Assembly (NCBI RefSeq): GCF_009557615.1
Contig: NZ_CP045652.1
Span: 682,001 to 746,000, forward strand
From: Sphingobacteruim zhuxiongii
GTDB taxonomy: Bacteria; Bacteroidota; Bacteroidia; Sphingobacteriales; Sphingobacteriaceae
DNA length: 64,000 nt
Direction of reading: 5' to 3'
Part shown: positions 36,283 to 44,009 of the stretch, piece after piece
Layout: each line of letters opens with the position of its first letter
How positions within the stretch are numbered: position 1 is the stretch's first letter
The notes under the pieces: model-generated
Database searches by the model: none
What the model saw: only the letters and a program-made list of their open reading frames with translations
Told to the model about the DNA's origin: nothing
Program-made: the position numbers and the translations under genes

Positions 36283-36324
36283 AAAAAAACAAGAGCCGCC
36301 TTTAAAGGTGGCTCTTGTTTTTTT
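36283..36324 (+). terminator. Sigma factor gene terminator
   Basis: ACAAGAGCCGCC and GGTGGCTCTTGT (one G-T pair) form a long stem with seven flanking A and T on each side. Confidence 0.85.
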
Positions 36325-36547
36325 AATCGTAGCACGCATGTTTTTTATCGGTCATTAACGTATCAGCAATACCAAACATACCTATCCCTAGATTGTTTCA
36401 CTAATAGAATTACTTCATGCTAAATAGTAACGAAGCGCACTTTTTCTGTCATTTTGTCGTTTTTATTTAGTTTATTTGAGGAAAGTCGGGTTTGGAATTA
36501 GATTTGATGAGTATTAATAAATTAGAAAATTAAAAGAAATACAATAG

Positions 36548-37231
36548 ATGTACTGGATTATTTTTATTGGAATTATGTTAGTGAGCTGGATAGTTCAGTT
36601 CCGTTTCAAGAGTAAGTTTAAGAAGTATTCGGAGATGCCTTTATCTTCAGGTTTATCTGGTGCGGAGATTGCGCAAAAGATGTTGAATGATAATGGCATT
36701 AATGATGTACAGATTATTTCGGTTGAAGGTCAATTAACAGACCATTACAACCCTGCTAATCGTACAGTTAACTTAAGCCCTGAAGTTTATCATGGACGTT
36801 CTGTGGCAGCAGCCGCTGTTTCGGCTCACGAATGTGGTCACGCGGTTCAACATGCTACAGCATATAGCTGGTTGCAATTTAGATCTGCCATGGTGCCTAT
36901 CGTTAGTGTGGCATCCCGTTTAACGTCGTGGGTTTTATTAATCGGTGTGATGATGATGGCTTTTTCGGGTAGTTACATTGTTTTAGCCGTTGGTGTTGGT
37001 GCACTTTTCTTAACGACCTTATTTAGTTTCATTACTTTGCCTGTGGAGTTTGATGCATCGGCAAGAGCACTTGCTTGGTTAGATCGTTCTGGTGTGACAC
37101 ATAGCACTGCTGAACATGATGGGGCAAAAGACGCGTTGAAATGGGCAGCGATGACCTACGTTGTAGCCGCTTTATCAGCCTTAGTAACGTTACTATATTA
37201 CGCTTCGATTCTTTTCGGAAGAAGAGACTAA
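36548..37231 (+). CDS. YugP-type zinc metallopeptidase
   Basis: This 227-residue membrane protein has the HExxH-like zinc motif SAHECGHAVQHA (about residue 98) and several hydrophobic segments (LVSWIVQF at the start; LLIGVMMMAFSGSYIVLAVG; FITLPVEFDASARAL is typical of the family). It is probably a membrane-bound peptidase of unknown substrate. It is followed by a terminator, then by the ffh promoter fragment and the prophage. Confidence 0.92.
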   Translation: MYWIIFIGIMLVSWIVQFRFKSKFKKYSEMPLSSGLSGAEIAQKMLNDNGINDVQIISVEGQLTDHYNPANRTVNLSPEVYHGRSVAAAAVSAHECGHAVQHATAYSWLQFRSAMVPIVSVASRLTSWVLLIGVMMMAFSGSYIVLAVGVGALFLTTLFSFITLPVEFDASARALAWLDRSGVTHSTAEHDGAKDALKWAAMTYVVAALSALVTLLYYASILFGRRD

Positions 37232-37251
37232 GCGGTTCAAAGATATTACCG

Positions 37252-37282
37252 ATGGGGTGAATTTGCTTTCACCCCATTTTTT
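37252..37282 (+). terminator. Terminator after the YugP gene
   Basis: ATGGGGTGAA and TTCACCCCAT form a 10-bp stem, followed by TTTTTT. It lies 20 bases after the gene. Confidence 0.85.
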
Positions 37283-37315
37283 ATGGGGAATAGATTCCCT
37301 TTCAATAGGATTTCG

Positions 37316-37323
37316 TACATTTG
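37316..37323 (+). promoter_or_regulatory. Promoter -7 element before the ffh fragment
   Basis: TACATTTG matches TAnnTTTG and lies 34 bases before the ATG at 37358. It lies between the upstream terminator and the truncated frame, as expected for a former ffh promoter. After integration it may drive the integrase. Confidence 0.6.
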
Positions 37324-37357
37324 CACAATTAGCAACAGGATTTCAAGAGATTAAACG

Positions 37358-37384
37358 ATGTTTTCAAATCTACAGGATAAATAA
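37358..37384 (+). pseudogene. ffh: Left remnant of ffh (prophage attachment site)
   Basis: The frame ATG to TAA reads MFSNLQDK. Ffh proteins of this phylum start with the pattern MFxNLxDKLDxAF, so eight of eight residues fit, and a matching promoter lies just upstream. The frame stops where phage-like sequence begins. The match is short, but start position, promoter and integrase placement agree. The core of the attachment site is probably in or next to TCAAATCTACAGGATAAA. The remaining part of ffh is not in the window and should be beyond the right end of the prophage. Confidence 0.65.
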
Positions 37385-37520
37385 AATATATCGTTTGTAA
37401 CAGTCTGGAAATCAATATAAACCAACCTTAAAAGCAAATAAGCCCATATTTTTAATAAAACTATTTTGCTAAGTAATTTAGTATTATTATAATTGTTTTA
37501 TAAATGTTTTATAAAAAATC

Positions 37521-38753
37521 ATGGCTACGCTAAAAATAATAGCACACAATACAAGTCAGAGATCTATACTTGTCAATTTCCGAATTACTCATAAAAGAAA
37601 GCATCGTCTAATAAACTCTAAAAAGTATATAGATCGTGACGAGCTTGTTAATGGTGAGGTGCCTTTAGATTTCATATTATCCTATCTTTCCGACGACTAC
37701 AAGCTCTATAAGTCGCGATTGGATGGGATATCTAATATAGAAAGGTTAGAGATAGACGAGGTCAAAAGAATTGTAGAGTTCGGAGACCAGGAAGACAGGC
37801 GAGCTACGATAAAAGAAACTATTGATTTTTGCAAATTTTACAGTGATCGAATTTCGTCATTTAATCTTAAATCTGATAAGAGAGAAGGGAATACAATATC
37901 GGGCTACGAAACAGCAATAAAAAAACTTAAAGAATATTTTGGGGAAGAAATCTTACTTAAACAACTTACCACAAAATCTGTAAAGTCGTGGTATAATTGG
38001 ATGATCGATAATCAAGAGTCGCCGCTTAGAATTGATACAGCTAGACTTTATCATTCTAGGGTGAGCAAGGTGTACAATGATTTGATGACATCTGTAAACG
38101 ATCCTGATCGCGACTACATGCCGTTATTGTATAATCCGTTTGATAGCGTCAAGCCTAGTAAAGAACGAAGAAAGAAACGGCCTTTGATTAGTCTGGAAGA
38201 AGTCCGAATGATTCGAGACTATCAAGGCGAGAATATCGGTGCTGGAAGAAGTTTTTTTATGTTGTCTCTTTACATGTGTGGGGCAAACTATGCTGATATA
38301 TTCGACAACTGCGAGAAATGGCTTAAAAATGGCGTTCGCGCGGAATACGAGCGACGAAAAACCCGAAACAAACGGGATGACTTTGCATTTATCTCTATCA
38401 AATTATTGCCGGAAGTAGTGTTCTACCTCAAAGAGTTCGTTTGGTATAAGAATATCTATAAAAAGAAGGTTAAATATTACGATCGCATATCGCTCGAAGT
38501 GGGGTATCTAGAAAGAGACTTAAAGCTATCGGTCCATATTGTGCCCTATACCGCGAGATATATGTTTTCCAATATTGCTAGCGACCAATGTGATATTCAG
38601 GACGACTACATATCTAGAGCAATGAATCATAAACGCCCGGAGTTCTCCGAGACATCAGGGTATTTACATAATCACTGGAGAAAAATAGATGAAGCTCAAC
38701 AAGCCGTTATCAATAAAGTAAATGAAGATTTAATCACTCTGGAAACCAATTAA
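37521..38753 (+). CDS. int: Tyrosine-type phage integrase
   Basis: The 410-residue protein has an N-terminal arm-binding region, a SAM-like core-binding domain (FCKFYSDRISSFNLKSDKR to about residue 200) and a C-terminal catalytic domain. The conserved second Arg is in PYTARYMFSNIA and the nucleophile Tyr in SETSGYLHNHW. The segment that normally carries the first Arg reads SLYMCGANYADIF, with Cys in its place; Bacteroidota integrases usually have YYxRGMNF there. The His after TAR is also Tyr. Placement next to the ffh remnant fits its role in integration. Confidence 0.9.
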   Translation: MATLKIIAHNTSQRSILVNFRITHKRKHRLINSKKYIDRDELVNGEVPLDFILSYLSDDYKLYKSRLDGISNIERLEIDEVKRIVEFGDQEDRRATIKETIDFCKFYSDRISSFNLKSDKREGNTISGYETAIKKLKEYFGEEILLKQLTTKSVKSWYNWMIDNQESPLRIDTARLYHSRVSKVYNDLMTSVNDPDRDYMPLLYNPFDSVKPSKERRKKRPLISLEEVRMIRDYQGENIGAGRSFFMLSLYMCGANYADIFDNCEKWLKNGVRAEYERRKTRNKRDDFAFISIKLLPEVVFYLKEFVWYKNIYKKKVKYYDRISLEVGYLERDLKLSVHIVPYTARYMFSNIASDQCDIQDDYISRAMNHKRPEFSETSGYLHNHWRKIDEAQQAVINKVNEDLITLETN

Positions 38754-38763
38754 AAACTTTAAC

Positions 38764-39045
38764 ATGGAAAACTACAACATAACATTAACTCTCGATGAGC
38801 TAAAACATCTAGTTACAACCATCATAGCAATGGATAAAGTAGATAAAACACTTTCTAAGCCGCAATTATCAAAACTTGAAGCCGAGCGTCTTTATGGAGA
38901 TCAAAGAGTAAACAAATGGATAAAAGCCGGGCTTTTAAAACCACAAAGCCAAAATGGGAAGAACAGCAAAATATATTACTCACATAAGAAAATAACCGAC
39001 CTTAGCTTAAAGTCATTCCACCATCTAAATTATTTGGGCAAATAG
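38764..39045 (+). CDS. Small helix-turn-helix protein, possible excisionase
   Basis: The 93-residue protein follows int by 10 bases. Its middle, EAERLYGDQRVNKWIKAGLL, followed by KPQSQNGKNSKIYYSHKKI, looks like the helix-turn-helix plus wing of excisionase or MerR-like proteins, with a basic tail. By position it could direct excision or regulate int. No firm family is recognised. Confidence 0.6.
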   Translation: MENYNITLTLDELKHLVTTIIAMDKVDKTLSKPQLSKLEAERLYGDQRVNKWIKAGLLKPQSQNGKNSKIYYSHKKITDLSLKSFHHLNYLGK

Positions 39046-39055
39046 ATCGTTAATA

Positions 39056-39086
39056 ATTGTAATTACTAAAAATATTAGTAAATTTG
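39056..39086 (+). promoter_or_regulatory. Phage promoter overlapped by a palindromic operator
   Basis: ATTG at 39056, then exactly 19 bases, then TAAATTTG at 39079-39086 fits the Bacteroidota promoter TTTG-N19-TAnnTTTG. The perfect palindrome TTACTAA-AAATA-TTAGTAA (39063-39081) fills the spacer and touches the -7 box. A protein bound there would block transcription. The same palindrome occurs at 60888-60908. Confidence 0.7.
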
Positions 39087-39092
39087 AGTTAT

Positions 39093-39152
39093 CGCATATT
39101 TAAGTATATCCATATAAGGGAGATAATAGGATAGGTGCGGATCTCCCTTATT
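39093..39152 (+). ncRNA. Possible short phage RNA between promoter and terminator
   Basis: From the promoter at 39056-39086 the transcript would start near 39093 and reach a terminator hairpin with arms AAGGGAGAT (39116-39124) and ATCTCCCTT (39141-39149) followed by ATTTAATTT. That gives an RNA of about 60 bases with no ORF. The T-run is weak, so transcripts may also read through into the gene at 39261. Confidence 0.4.
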
Positions 39153-39260
39153 TAATTTGTCTTTTCATAATTTAGGTTTATAATTGGTTAGTAAGAATCC
39201 TCTATCGCTCGGTAGGGGATTTTTTAATATATTAGCAATACAAACCAAAAAACAAAGATT

Positions 39261-39950
39261 ATGAAAGGGAAACAGCCCAACATGAGCGTCAATAAATTGG
39301 CGGAATTTATTATTGCCAATCCGGCTAGACAACGAGCAATCCTGAAACAGCTGAAATACCCAAGCAAACACGTATTTGCATCTACGTATTACCAAACGTC
39401 AAGGGAGACCATTAAAGAATACTTTAAGAGTTCTTTCAATACCCAGGTATTATTTGATTCTATTAACGATATTAAGAGTTCAAATCCAACGGGAGATCAT
39501 CAAAAGAAATTAGCTAACTCAGAAATAGAAGCATTAAATTATGTGGCTGCTTATTTGTTTTTGGAAGACAACTTCGAGGGATGGGAGTTTGAGGAGTACA
39601 CTGGTGACAATGACAAGTTTATAATTCACGGGGTTGAAGTGAGCGTTTTCCCAGACCTAGTAGTAAAAAATAGGGTGAAAACGAAGCAACACTTTGGACT
39701 ACTAAAAATTCACTTGTCTAAAAGTTATAGTTTAACTGATGGGTCGGGTGAATACGTAGCAAATACCCTTTACAATTACGGCTTAAAATATATGCAGCCG
39801 CCAGCGGGTTTTACACTAAGCAATGATCACTGTGCGTCGTTTGACGTGTTTACTGAAAGTGTTATAGTTTGTCCCAAAGGGACTAAGCGGAAATTTGCTG
39901 AGATTGAGGCCGCTTGCAAAAACATCGCTGCTATTTGGGATTCTATTTAA
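39261..39950 (+). CDS. Phage hypothetical protein, 229 residues; possible nuclease-like fold
   Basis: The N-terminal third is helical and basic (SVNKLAEFIIANPARQRAIL, then QLKYPSKHVFASTYYQTSRE). The C-terminal part has VEVSVFPDLVVKN and then FGLLKIHLSKSYSLTDG and a Tyr-rich helix (YVANTLYNYGLKYM). The spacing of an Asp, a Lys-containing strand and a helix is a little like a PD-(D/E)xK nuclease, but key residues are not certain. No family is recognised. Its last 135 bases overlap the convergent HNH frame. Confidence 0.65.
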   Translation: MKGKQPNMSVNKLAEFIIANPARQRAILKQLKYPSKHVFASTYYQTSRETIKEYFKSSFNTQVLFDSINDIKSSNPTGDHQKKLANSEIEALNYVAAYLFLEDNFEGWEFEEYTGDNDKFIIHGVEVSVFPDLVVKNRVKTKQHFGLLKIHLSKSYSLTDGSGEYVANTLYNYGLKYMQPPAGFTLSNDHCASFDVFTESVIVCPKGTKRKFAEIEAACKNIAAIWDSI

Positions 39951-40319
39951 CGCTTTTGTTTTTTCTTTATGGCAACAAGAACATAAGGTTTGAAAATTGT
40001 CTAATGAGCAGGCAGCACCACCCTCCGATACTGAGAGTATATGGTCTGCTTGCCATTTTTCATCGTATACGCCACACGATCGACAAAATCCCCCATCTAA
40101 CTTAAATAGCTCTTCTCTTATTACTGAAGTGTCGCCCTTGATAATTTGGAATTGTGTAAGAGAATTATGCATGCATGTTTGAGAGTACCACTTTCTCTTA
40201 CGACCATATAGTAGGTTGCCGCAACCACACGCGCAAGTGTTATCCTCCCTTTTTGGGAATAAGTCTTCCATTGATAGACCGCGCTGATATCTGCTATATT
40301 GATTAAGGACGCTTATCAT
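39816..40319 (-). CDS. HNH endonuclease
   Basis: The 167-residue frame has CACGCGNLLYGRKRKWYSQT, a paired-Cys knuckle (FCRSCG, CSCCHKEK) and the HNH core WQADHILSVSEGGAACSLDN. HNH proteins near phage terminases often help DNA packaging or cut DNA. It is on the strand opposite to terS, 190 bases upstream. The last 45 residues run antisense through the end of the 229-residue gene and look low in family similarity, so the functional part is probably residues 1-120. Confidence 0.8.
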   Translation of the reverse strand: MISVLNQYSRYQRGLSMEDLFPKREDNTCACGCGNLLYGRKRKWYSQTCMHNSLTQFQIIKGDTSVIREELFKLDGGFCRSCGVYDEKWQADHILSVSEGGAACSLDNFQTLCSCCHKEKTKALNRIPNSSDVFASGLNLSKFPLSPFGTNYNTFSKHVKRRTVIIA

Positions 40320-40394
40320 TTACTTATGAAATGTCTTACAAAGTAAATAATAGATAGGATAAAATACAAATGATTTTTGTTTTAACAATATTTC

Positions 40395-40431
40395 AAGCCC
40401 CTTCCTTAATTGGTTGGGGCTTTCTTTTTGC
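40395..40431 (+). terminator. Terminator-like hairpin upstream of terS
   Basis: AAGCCCC and GGGGCTT pair around a 14-base loop, followed by TTCTTTTT. It would separate upstream transcripts from the late operon. Confidence 0.6.
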
Positions 40432-40436
40432 TATGA

Positions 40437-40507
40437 TTTTTAGCATTTGTTTGGTAGCTAAATATTTTTAGCTTAGTTTTGTTATTATTTTTAGCAAAAT
40501 TTTAGCA
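40437..40507 (-). repeat. TTTTAGC/GCTAAAA repeat cluster upstream of terS
   Basis: TTAGC occurs at 40440, 40468, 40491 and 40502 and GTAGCTAA at 40455. The last two copies are 11 bases apart and read, on the minus strand, TTGCTAAAAT and TTTGCTAAAA, the same word as the units at 44800. It runs up to the terS start codon. Confidence 0.6.
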
Positions 40508-40508
40508 A

Positions 40509-40982
40509 GTGGCAAATCCAAGAGAATTATCAGACGAAGAAAAGAAACAGGTACTAGAATACGTGCTTGAGGAAATAGCTTTGTCTAGCGTTTCTCTACG
40601 GAAAGCAACCCGTATTGCTTTAGGGCATTTCAAATTAGATAGCTTAGACCATACAACAGTTTTAAAGTGGATTAATCACTTTGATTACAGTAACCAATAC
40701 GCGAGCGCGCGCGAGACCAGAGCAGAAAACATCTTCGAGGAAATAATTGATATCGTTGATTGCGAAGATCACGACATGGGTATCGATGACAACGGTAATC
40801 CAAGAGTTAACCACGATGTTATCCAAAGGGACAGGTTGAGAGTAGATGCTCGTAAATGGATGTTAGGGAAGATGCAGCCTAAGAAGTACGGTGATAAGAT
40901 TGATGTTACTAGCGATGGGGAGAAAGTCTCTACAACGATAATAAACCTCGGTAGTGGAGTAAAACCACAGGAGGATGAATGA
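40509..40982 (+). CDS. terS: Terminase small subunit
   Basis: The 157-residue protein fits Sf6-like small terminases: an N-terminal helix-turn-helix (SSVSLRKATRIALGHFKLDS), a central helical oligomerisation region (RAENIFEEIIDIVDCEDHDM) and the common RVDARKWMLGKMQPKKYGDK. It recognises phage DNA for packaging. The start is GTG (family start MANPRELSDEE); no ATG fits. It overlaps terL by four bases (ATGA). Confidence 0.88.
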   Translation: MANPRELSDEEKKQVLEYVLEEIALSSVSLRKATRIALGHFKLDSLDHTTVLKWINHFDYSNQYASARETRAENIFEEIIDIVDCEDHDMGIDDNGNPRVNHDVIQRDRLRVDARKWMLGKMQPKKYGDKIDVTSDGEKVSTTIINLGSGVKPQEDE

Positions 40983-42289
40983 TAAAGCTTTTACCAAAGC
41001 AGGAGAATGCAGTTTACTACCTCAACGATGAAGTTACGAAGGAGGTCTTATATGGCGGTGCGGCTGGAGGTGGTAAATCTGCATTTGGTTGTATGTGGCT
41101 TATACAGAATTGCCAAAAATACCCTAAGTCACGGTGGCTTATGGGGCGTTCTAAGCTCAAAACACTAAAGGAAACAACCTTAAATACGTTCTTTGATATC
41201 TGCGCACAATTAGGAGTTTCAGATCAGTTCCATTACAATCAACAGTCTGGAGTAATTACCCACACAAACGGTTCTGAAATAATTCTTAAGGACTTATTCC
41301 TGTATCCGTCGGATCCAAACTTTGATAGCTTAGGATCACTGGAGATAACTGGGGCTTTCATTGACGAATGCAATCAGATCGTTTTTAAAGCATGGCAAAT
41401 CGTTAAGTCGCGTATTCGATATAAGCTAAAGGAGTTCGGTCTAATACCTAAAATGCTTGGGAGCTGTAACCCTGCTAAAAATTGGACTTATTCTCAATTC
41501 TATCATCCATTCAGAAAGAAGGAATTAAAGCCATACAGAAAGTTTATTCAAGCGCTACCAACGGATAACCCACACTTACCGGAAAGTTACTTAGAATCGC
41601 TTAGACAGCTTGACGAAAACAGTAAGCAAAGGCTTTACTATGGTAATTGGGAGTATGACGATGATCCAGCGGCATTGATAGATTTTAGAAAGCTACAGGA
41701 TGTCTTCACAAATAAGTTTGTCAAAGGTGGGGAGAGATTTATAACGGCTGATATTGCCCGTTTTGGGCGTGACAAAACTGTTATAGGTTGTTGGGATGAG
41801 TTTAGGCTTGTCCGTATTGTTGAGTTCGACAAGAACAAGGTTACCGAAGCCGCGATGAAGATACAGGAGCTTGCAGAGTACTATTCTGTTCCGATGTCAA
41901 ATATTGTTGTGGATGATGATGGTGTAGGCGGCGGCGTGGTTGATATCCTCGGGTGTAATGGCTTTGTGAATAATAGTAGGCCATTAGACAATCCGGAAAC
42001 TAAGCAACCAGAAAACTACATGAACCTTAAGAGCCAAATGTATTATGCTTTAGCCAAGCTCATAAACGATTCAGGTCTTTACATTGAGTGTGATAGTGGT
42101 ACTCGTGATATTATAACGCAGGAACTAGAGCAAGTCAAGCAGCATAATATGGATAAGGATGGCAAGAAGCAGGTATTACCAAAGGATGAAGTAAAAGAAC
42201 TGTTGGGTAGATCACCTGACTACGCAGATATGATAATGATGAGAATGTGGTTTGAGTATAGATTTAAATTCGAGTTTTATGTTCGATAA
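40979..42289 (+). CDS. terL: Terminase large subunit
   Basis: The 436-residue motor-nuclease packages DNA into the prohead. The ATPase has Walker A YGGAAGGGKSAFG (residues about 26-38) and Walker B GAFIDECNQI; the nuclease domain has ITADIARFGRDKTV with its first Asp and VVDDDGVGGGVVD. It overlaps the start of the small membrane gene by 11 bases. Confidence 0.93.
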   Translation: MIKLLPKQENAVYYLNDEVTKEVLYGGAAGGGKSAFGCMWLIQNCQKYPKSRWLMGRSKLKTLKETTLNTFFDICAQLGVSDQFHYNQQSGVITHTNGSEIILKDLFLYPSDPNFDSLGSLEITGAFIDECNQIVFKAWQIVKSRIRYKLKEFGLIPKMLGSCNPAKNWTYSQFYHPFRKKELKPYRKFIQALPTDNPHLPESYLESLRQLDENSKQRLYYGNWEYDDDPAALIDFRKLQDVFTNKFVKGGERFITADIARFGRDKTVIGCWDEFRLVRIVEFDKNKVTEAAMKIQELAEYYSVPMSNIVVDDDGVGGGVVDILGCNGFVNNSRPLDNPETKQPENYMNLKSQMYYALAKLINDSGLYIECDSGTRDIITQELEQVKQHNMDKDGKKQVLPKDEVKELLGRSPDYADMIMMRMWFEYRFKFEFYVR

Positions 42290-42470
42290 AGATAAAGTGA
42301 TAGTATTTGGATTAAGATTGTTGCTCATGGCTTTGGTTAGCTATGGGCTTCATTCGTTTGTATTGGTCGATCTTAACATATTTGATTGGTCTATCCTTGC
42401 TAGAATAACCTATTTAACCCTAACAGCAGTATTTATGGTATTAATCAATTTAAAGCAATCAAATGGCTAG
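42279..42470 (+). CDS. Small phage membrane protein, 63 residues
   Basis: Starting at ATG 42279 the protein has two hydrophobic helices (VFGLRLLLMALVSYGLHSFV and ARITYLTLTAVFMVLINL). It overlaps terL by 11 bases and portal by eight, so it is translationally embedded in the late operon. Function unknown; membrane proteins between terL and portal are unusual. Confidence 0.6.
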   Translation: MFDKDKVIVFGLRLLLMALVSYGLHSFVLVDLNIFDWSILARITYLTLTAVFMVLINLKQSNG

Positions 42471-43845
42471 TTTCGGGCAATACGTCAATAAGGCATTAGG
42501 TTTCAATCCCCAAAAGAGGGAATACGAGAACCAGTTAAATGCTATCCTATACGGTAACCTTATCAACTTCAAGGATGTTGTATTTTACAACTACTGCAGG
42601 GAGGACTTTATTCTAAAAGGGTACAAATCCAATGCAGAGGTTTACTCAATCGTCAAAAAGATTGTGGATAAGCTCTCGTTCGCTCCACTTTACCTATACG
42701 AGGAAAAAGAGGACAAGAAAAGCTTAAGGTACAAAAGCTGTAAGAAGTCGGTGGATAAGGTTGAACACGCTAAATACAACATCTATCGAACTAAGGCACT
42801 CGATTTTGTCAATGACAACAACAACTTTTCAAAGCTGATCGAGCAACCTAACGAACATCAGTCCTGGAATGAGCTTATCGAACTGTTCCGCATATTCTAC
42901 TTTGTGCAGGGTGAAGCGTTCCTGTATCGGGAAACGGCAGACGATAGCGACATCGCATTGTCCATCCACGTGTGTCCGGCTAACCTTATGGAACCGGTAT
43001 TCGGTGGAACGATAAACGATCCCATCACAGGATGGAAGCTGAACCTTTTGAATGGTCAGATTCGCAAATTGGATGCTAAGGACGTTTTCCAATTGAAGAT
43101 GGCAAATCCCGAATTTGATTCGATGGGTAGCCAACTTAGGGGAATGTCACCACTACAGGCAGGACAGAAGTATCTCCAATTAGATGATACAGCAGTAAAA
43201 GCGTGGTTAAATAGTACAATCAACGAAGGAGCTAAAGGTATTGTTTCCCCTAATGTCAATGATCCAAAGTTATGGCCAACAGCGACACAAGCTCAACAGA
43301 TTGATGAAGCTATTGAGAAGAAAGTTCACGGTTCAGAAAATAAAAACAAAGTAGTGTATGCTAACATGCCACTACAATACAGTGCCATCGGTCTAAGCCC
43401 ACAGGCATTAGCTATCGTTGATGGTCTTAAGTACTCCAATGTAAAGCTATGCGACCTTTGGGGAGTTCCTCCGGTACTGTTCGATCCTAACCCTACCTAT
43501 CAGAACATGAAGGAAGCAAAGGAAAGATTCGTTAACGAGGTTATCATTCCATATCTGAACAAAGAGGAAGAAGGACTTAACAGATGGCTTACAGAGCCGT
43601 TTAAACGTGCTGATAAAAAGAACTATGTATTGGATTATGATACGAGTGTCTACGATGAATTGAAACTTGATTTAGAGGAAAGGAGAGCATTGAGCGAAAT
43701 CCTATCTATCAATGAAATGAGAGTATTGGAAGGATGGGGAGAAATCGAGGACAGCGATGCAGCCAATCAGGTATTCATAGCATCGGGTAAAGTTCCTTTG
43801 AATGAATTTGATATGGGATTAACATTAAATGACGATAAGTTATGA
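42463..43845 (+). CDS. Phage portal protein
   Basis: The 460-residue protein follows terL and has HK97-portal features: EHQSWNELIELFRIFYFVQG, GEAFLYRE, SPLQAGQKYLQLDD and GVPPVLFDPNPTYQNMKEAK. It forms the dodecameric DNA channel at one vertex. Its stop overlaps the ATG of the next small gene. Confidence 0.92.
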   Translation: MASFGQYVNKALGFNPQKREYENQLNAILYGNLINFKDVVFYNYCREDFILKGYKSNAEVYSIVKKIVDKLSFAPLYLYEEKEDKKSLRYKSCKKSVDKVEHAKYNIYRTKALDFVNDNNNFSKLIEQPNEHQSWNELIELFRIFYFVQGEAFLYRETADDSDIALSIHVCPANLMEPVFGGTINDPITGWKLNLLNGQIRKLDAKDVFQLKMANPEFDSMGSQLRGMSPLQAGQKYLQLDDTAVKAWLNSTINEGAKGIVSPNVNDPKLWPTATQAQQIDEAIEKKVHGSENKNKVVYANMPLQYSAIGLSPQALAIVDGLKYSNVKLCDLWGVPPVLFDPNPTYQNMKEAKERFVNEVIIPYLNKEEEGLNRWLTEPFKRADKKNYVLDYDTSVYDELKLDLEERRALSEILSINEMRVLEGWGEIEDSDAANQVFIASGKVPLNEFDMGLTLNDDKL

Positions 43846-44009
43846 TTAATGCATTGAAAGTTGTTTTTCAAAACTCAATTGGTATTGGACTACTCGGCAA
43901 GGAAAAGAGAAGATTCAGAAGGGTTCAAAATAGAGGTAAATTAAACACCAAAGAAATTGAACCAGATATTCAGAGGATTTTAAATGATAATTTCTGGGAT
44001 TTAATATGA
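43842..44009 (+). CDS. Small basic phage protein, 55 residues
   Basis: The ORF (MINALKVVFQNSIGIGLLGK, then EKRRFRRVQNRGKLNTKEIE) starts at ATG overlapping the portal stop (ATGA) and its own TGA overlaps the ATG of the minor head gene. Overlap at both ends indicates a real, coupled gene. It is basic and probably helical; no family is recognised. Confidence 0.65.
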   Translation: MINALKVVFQNSIGIGLLGKEKRRFRRVQNRGKLNTKEIEPDIQRILNDNFWDLI

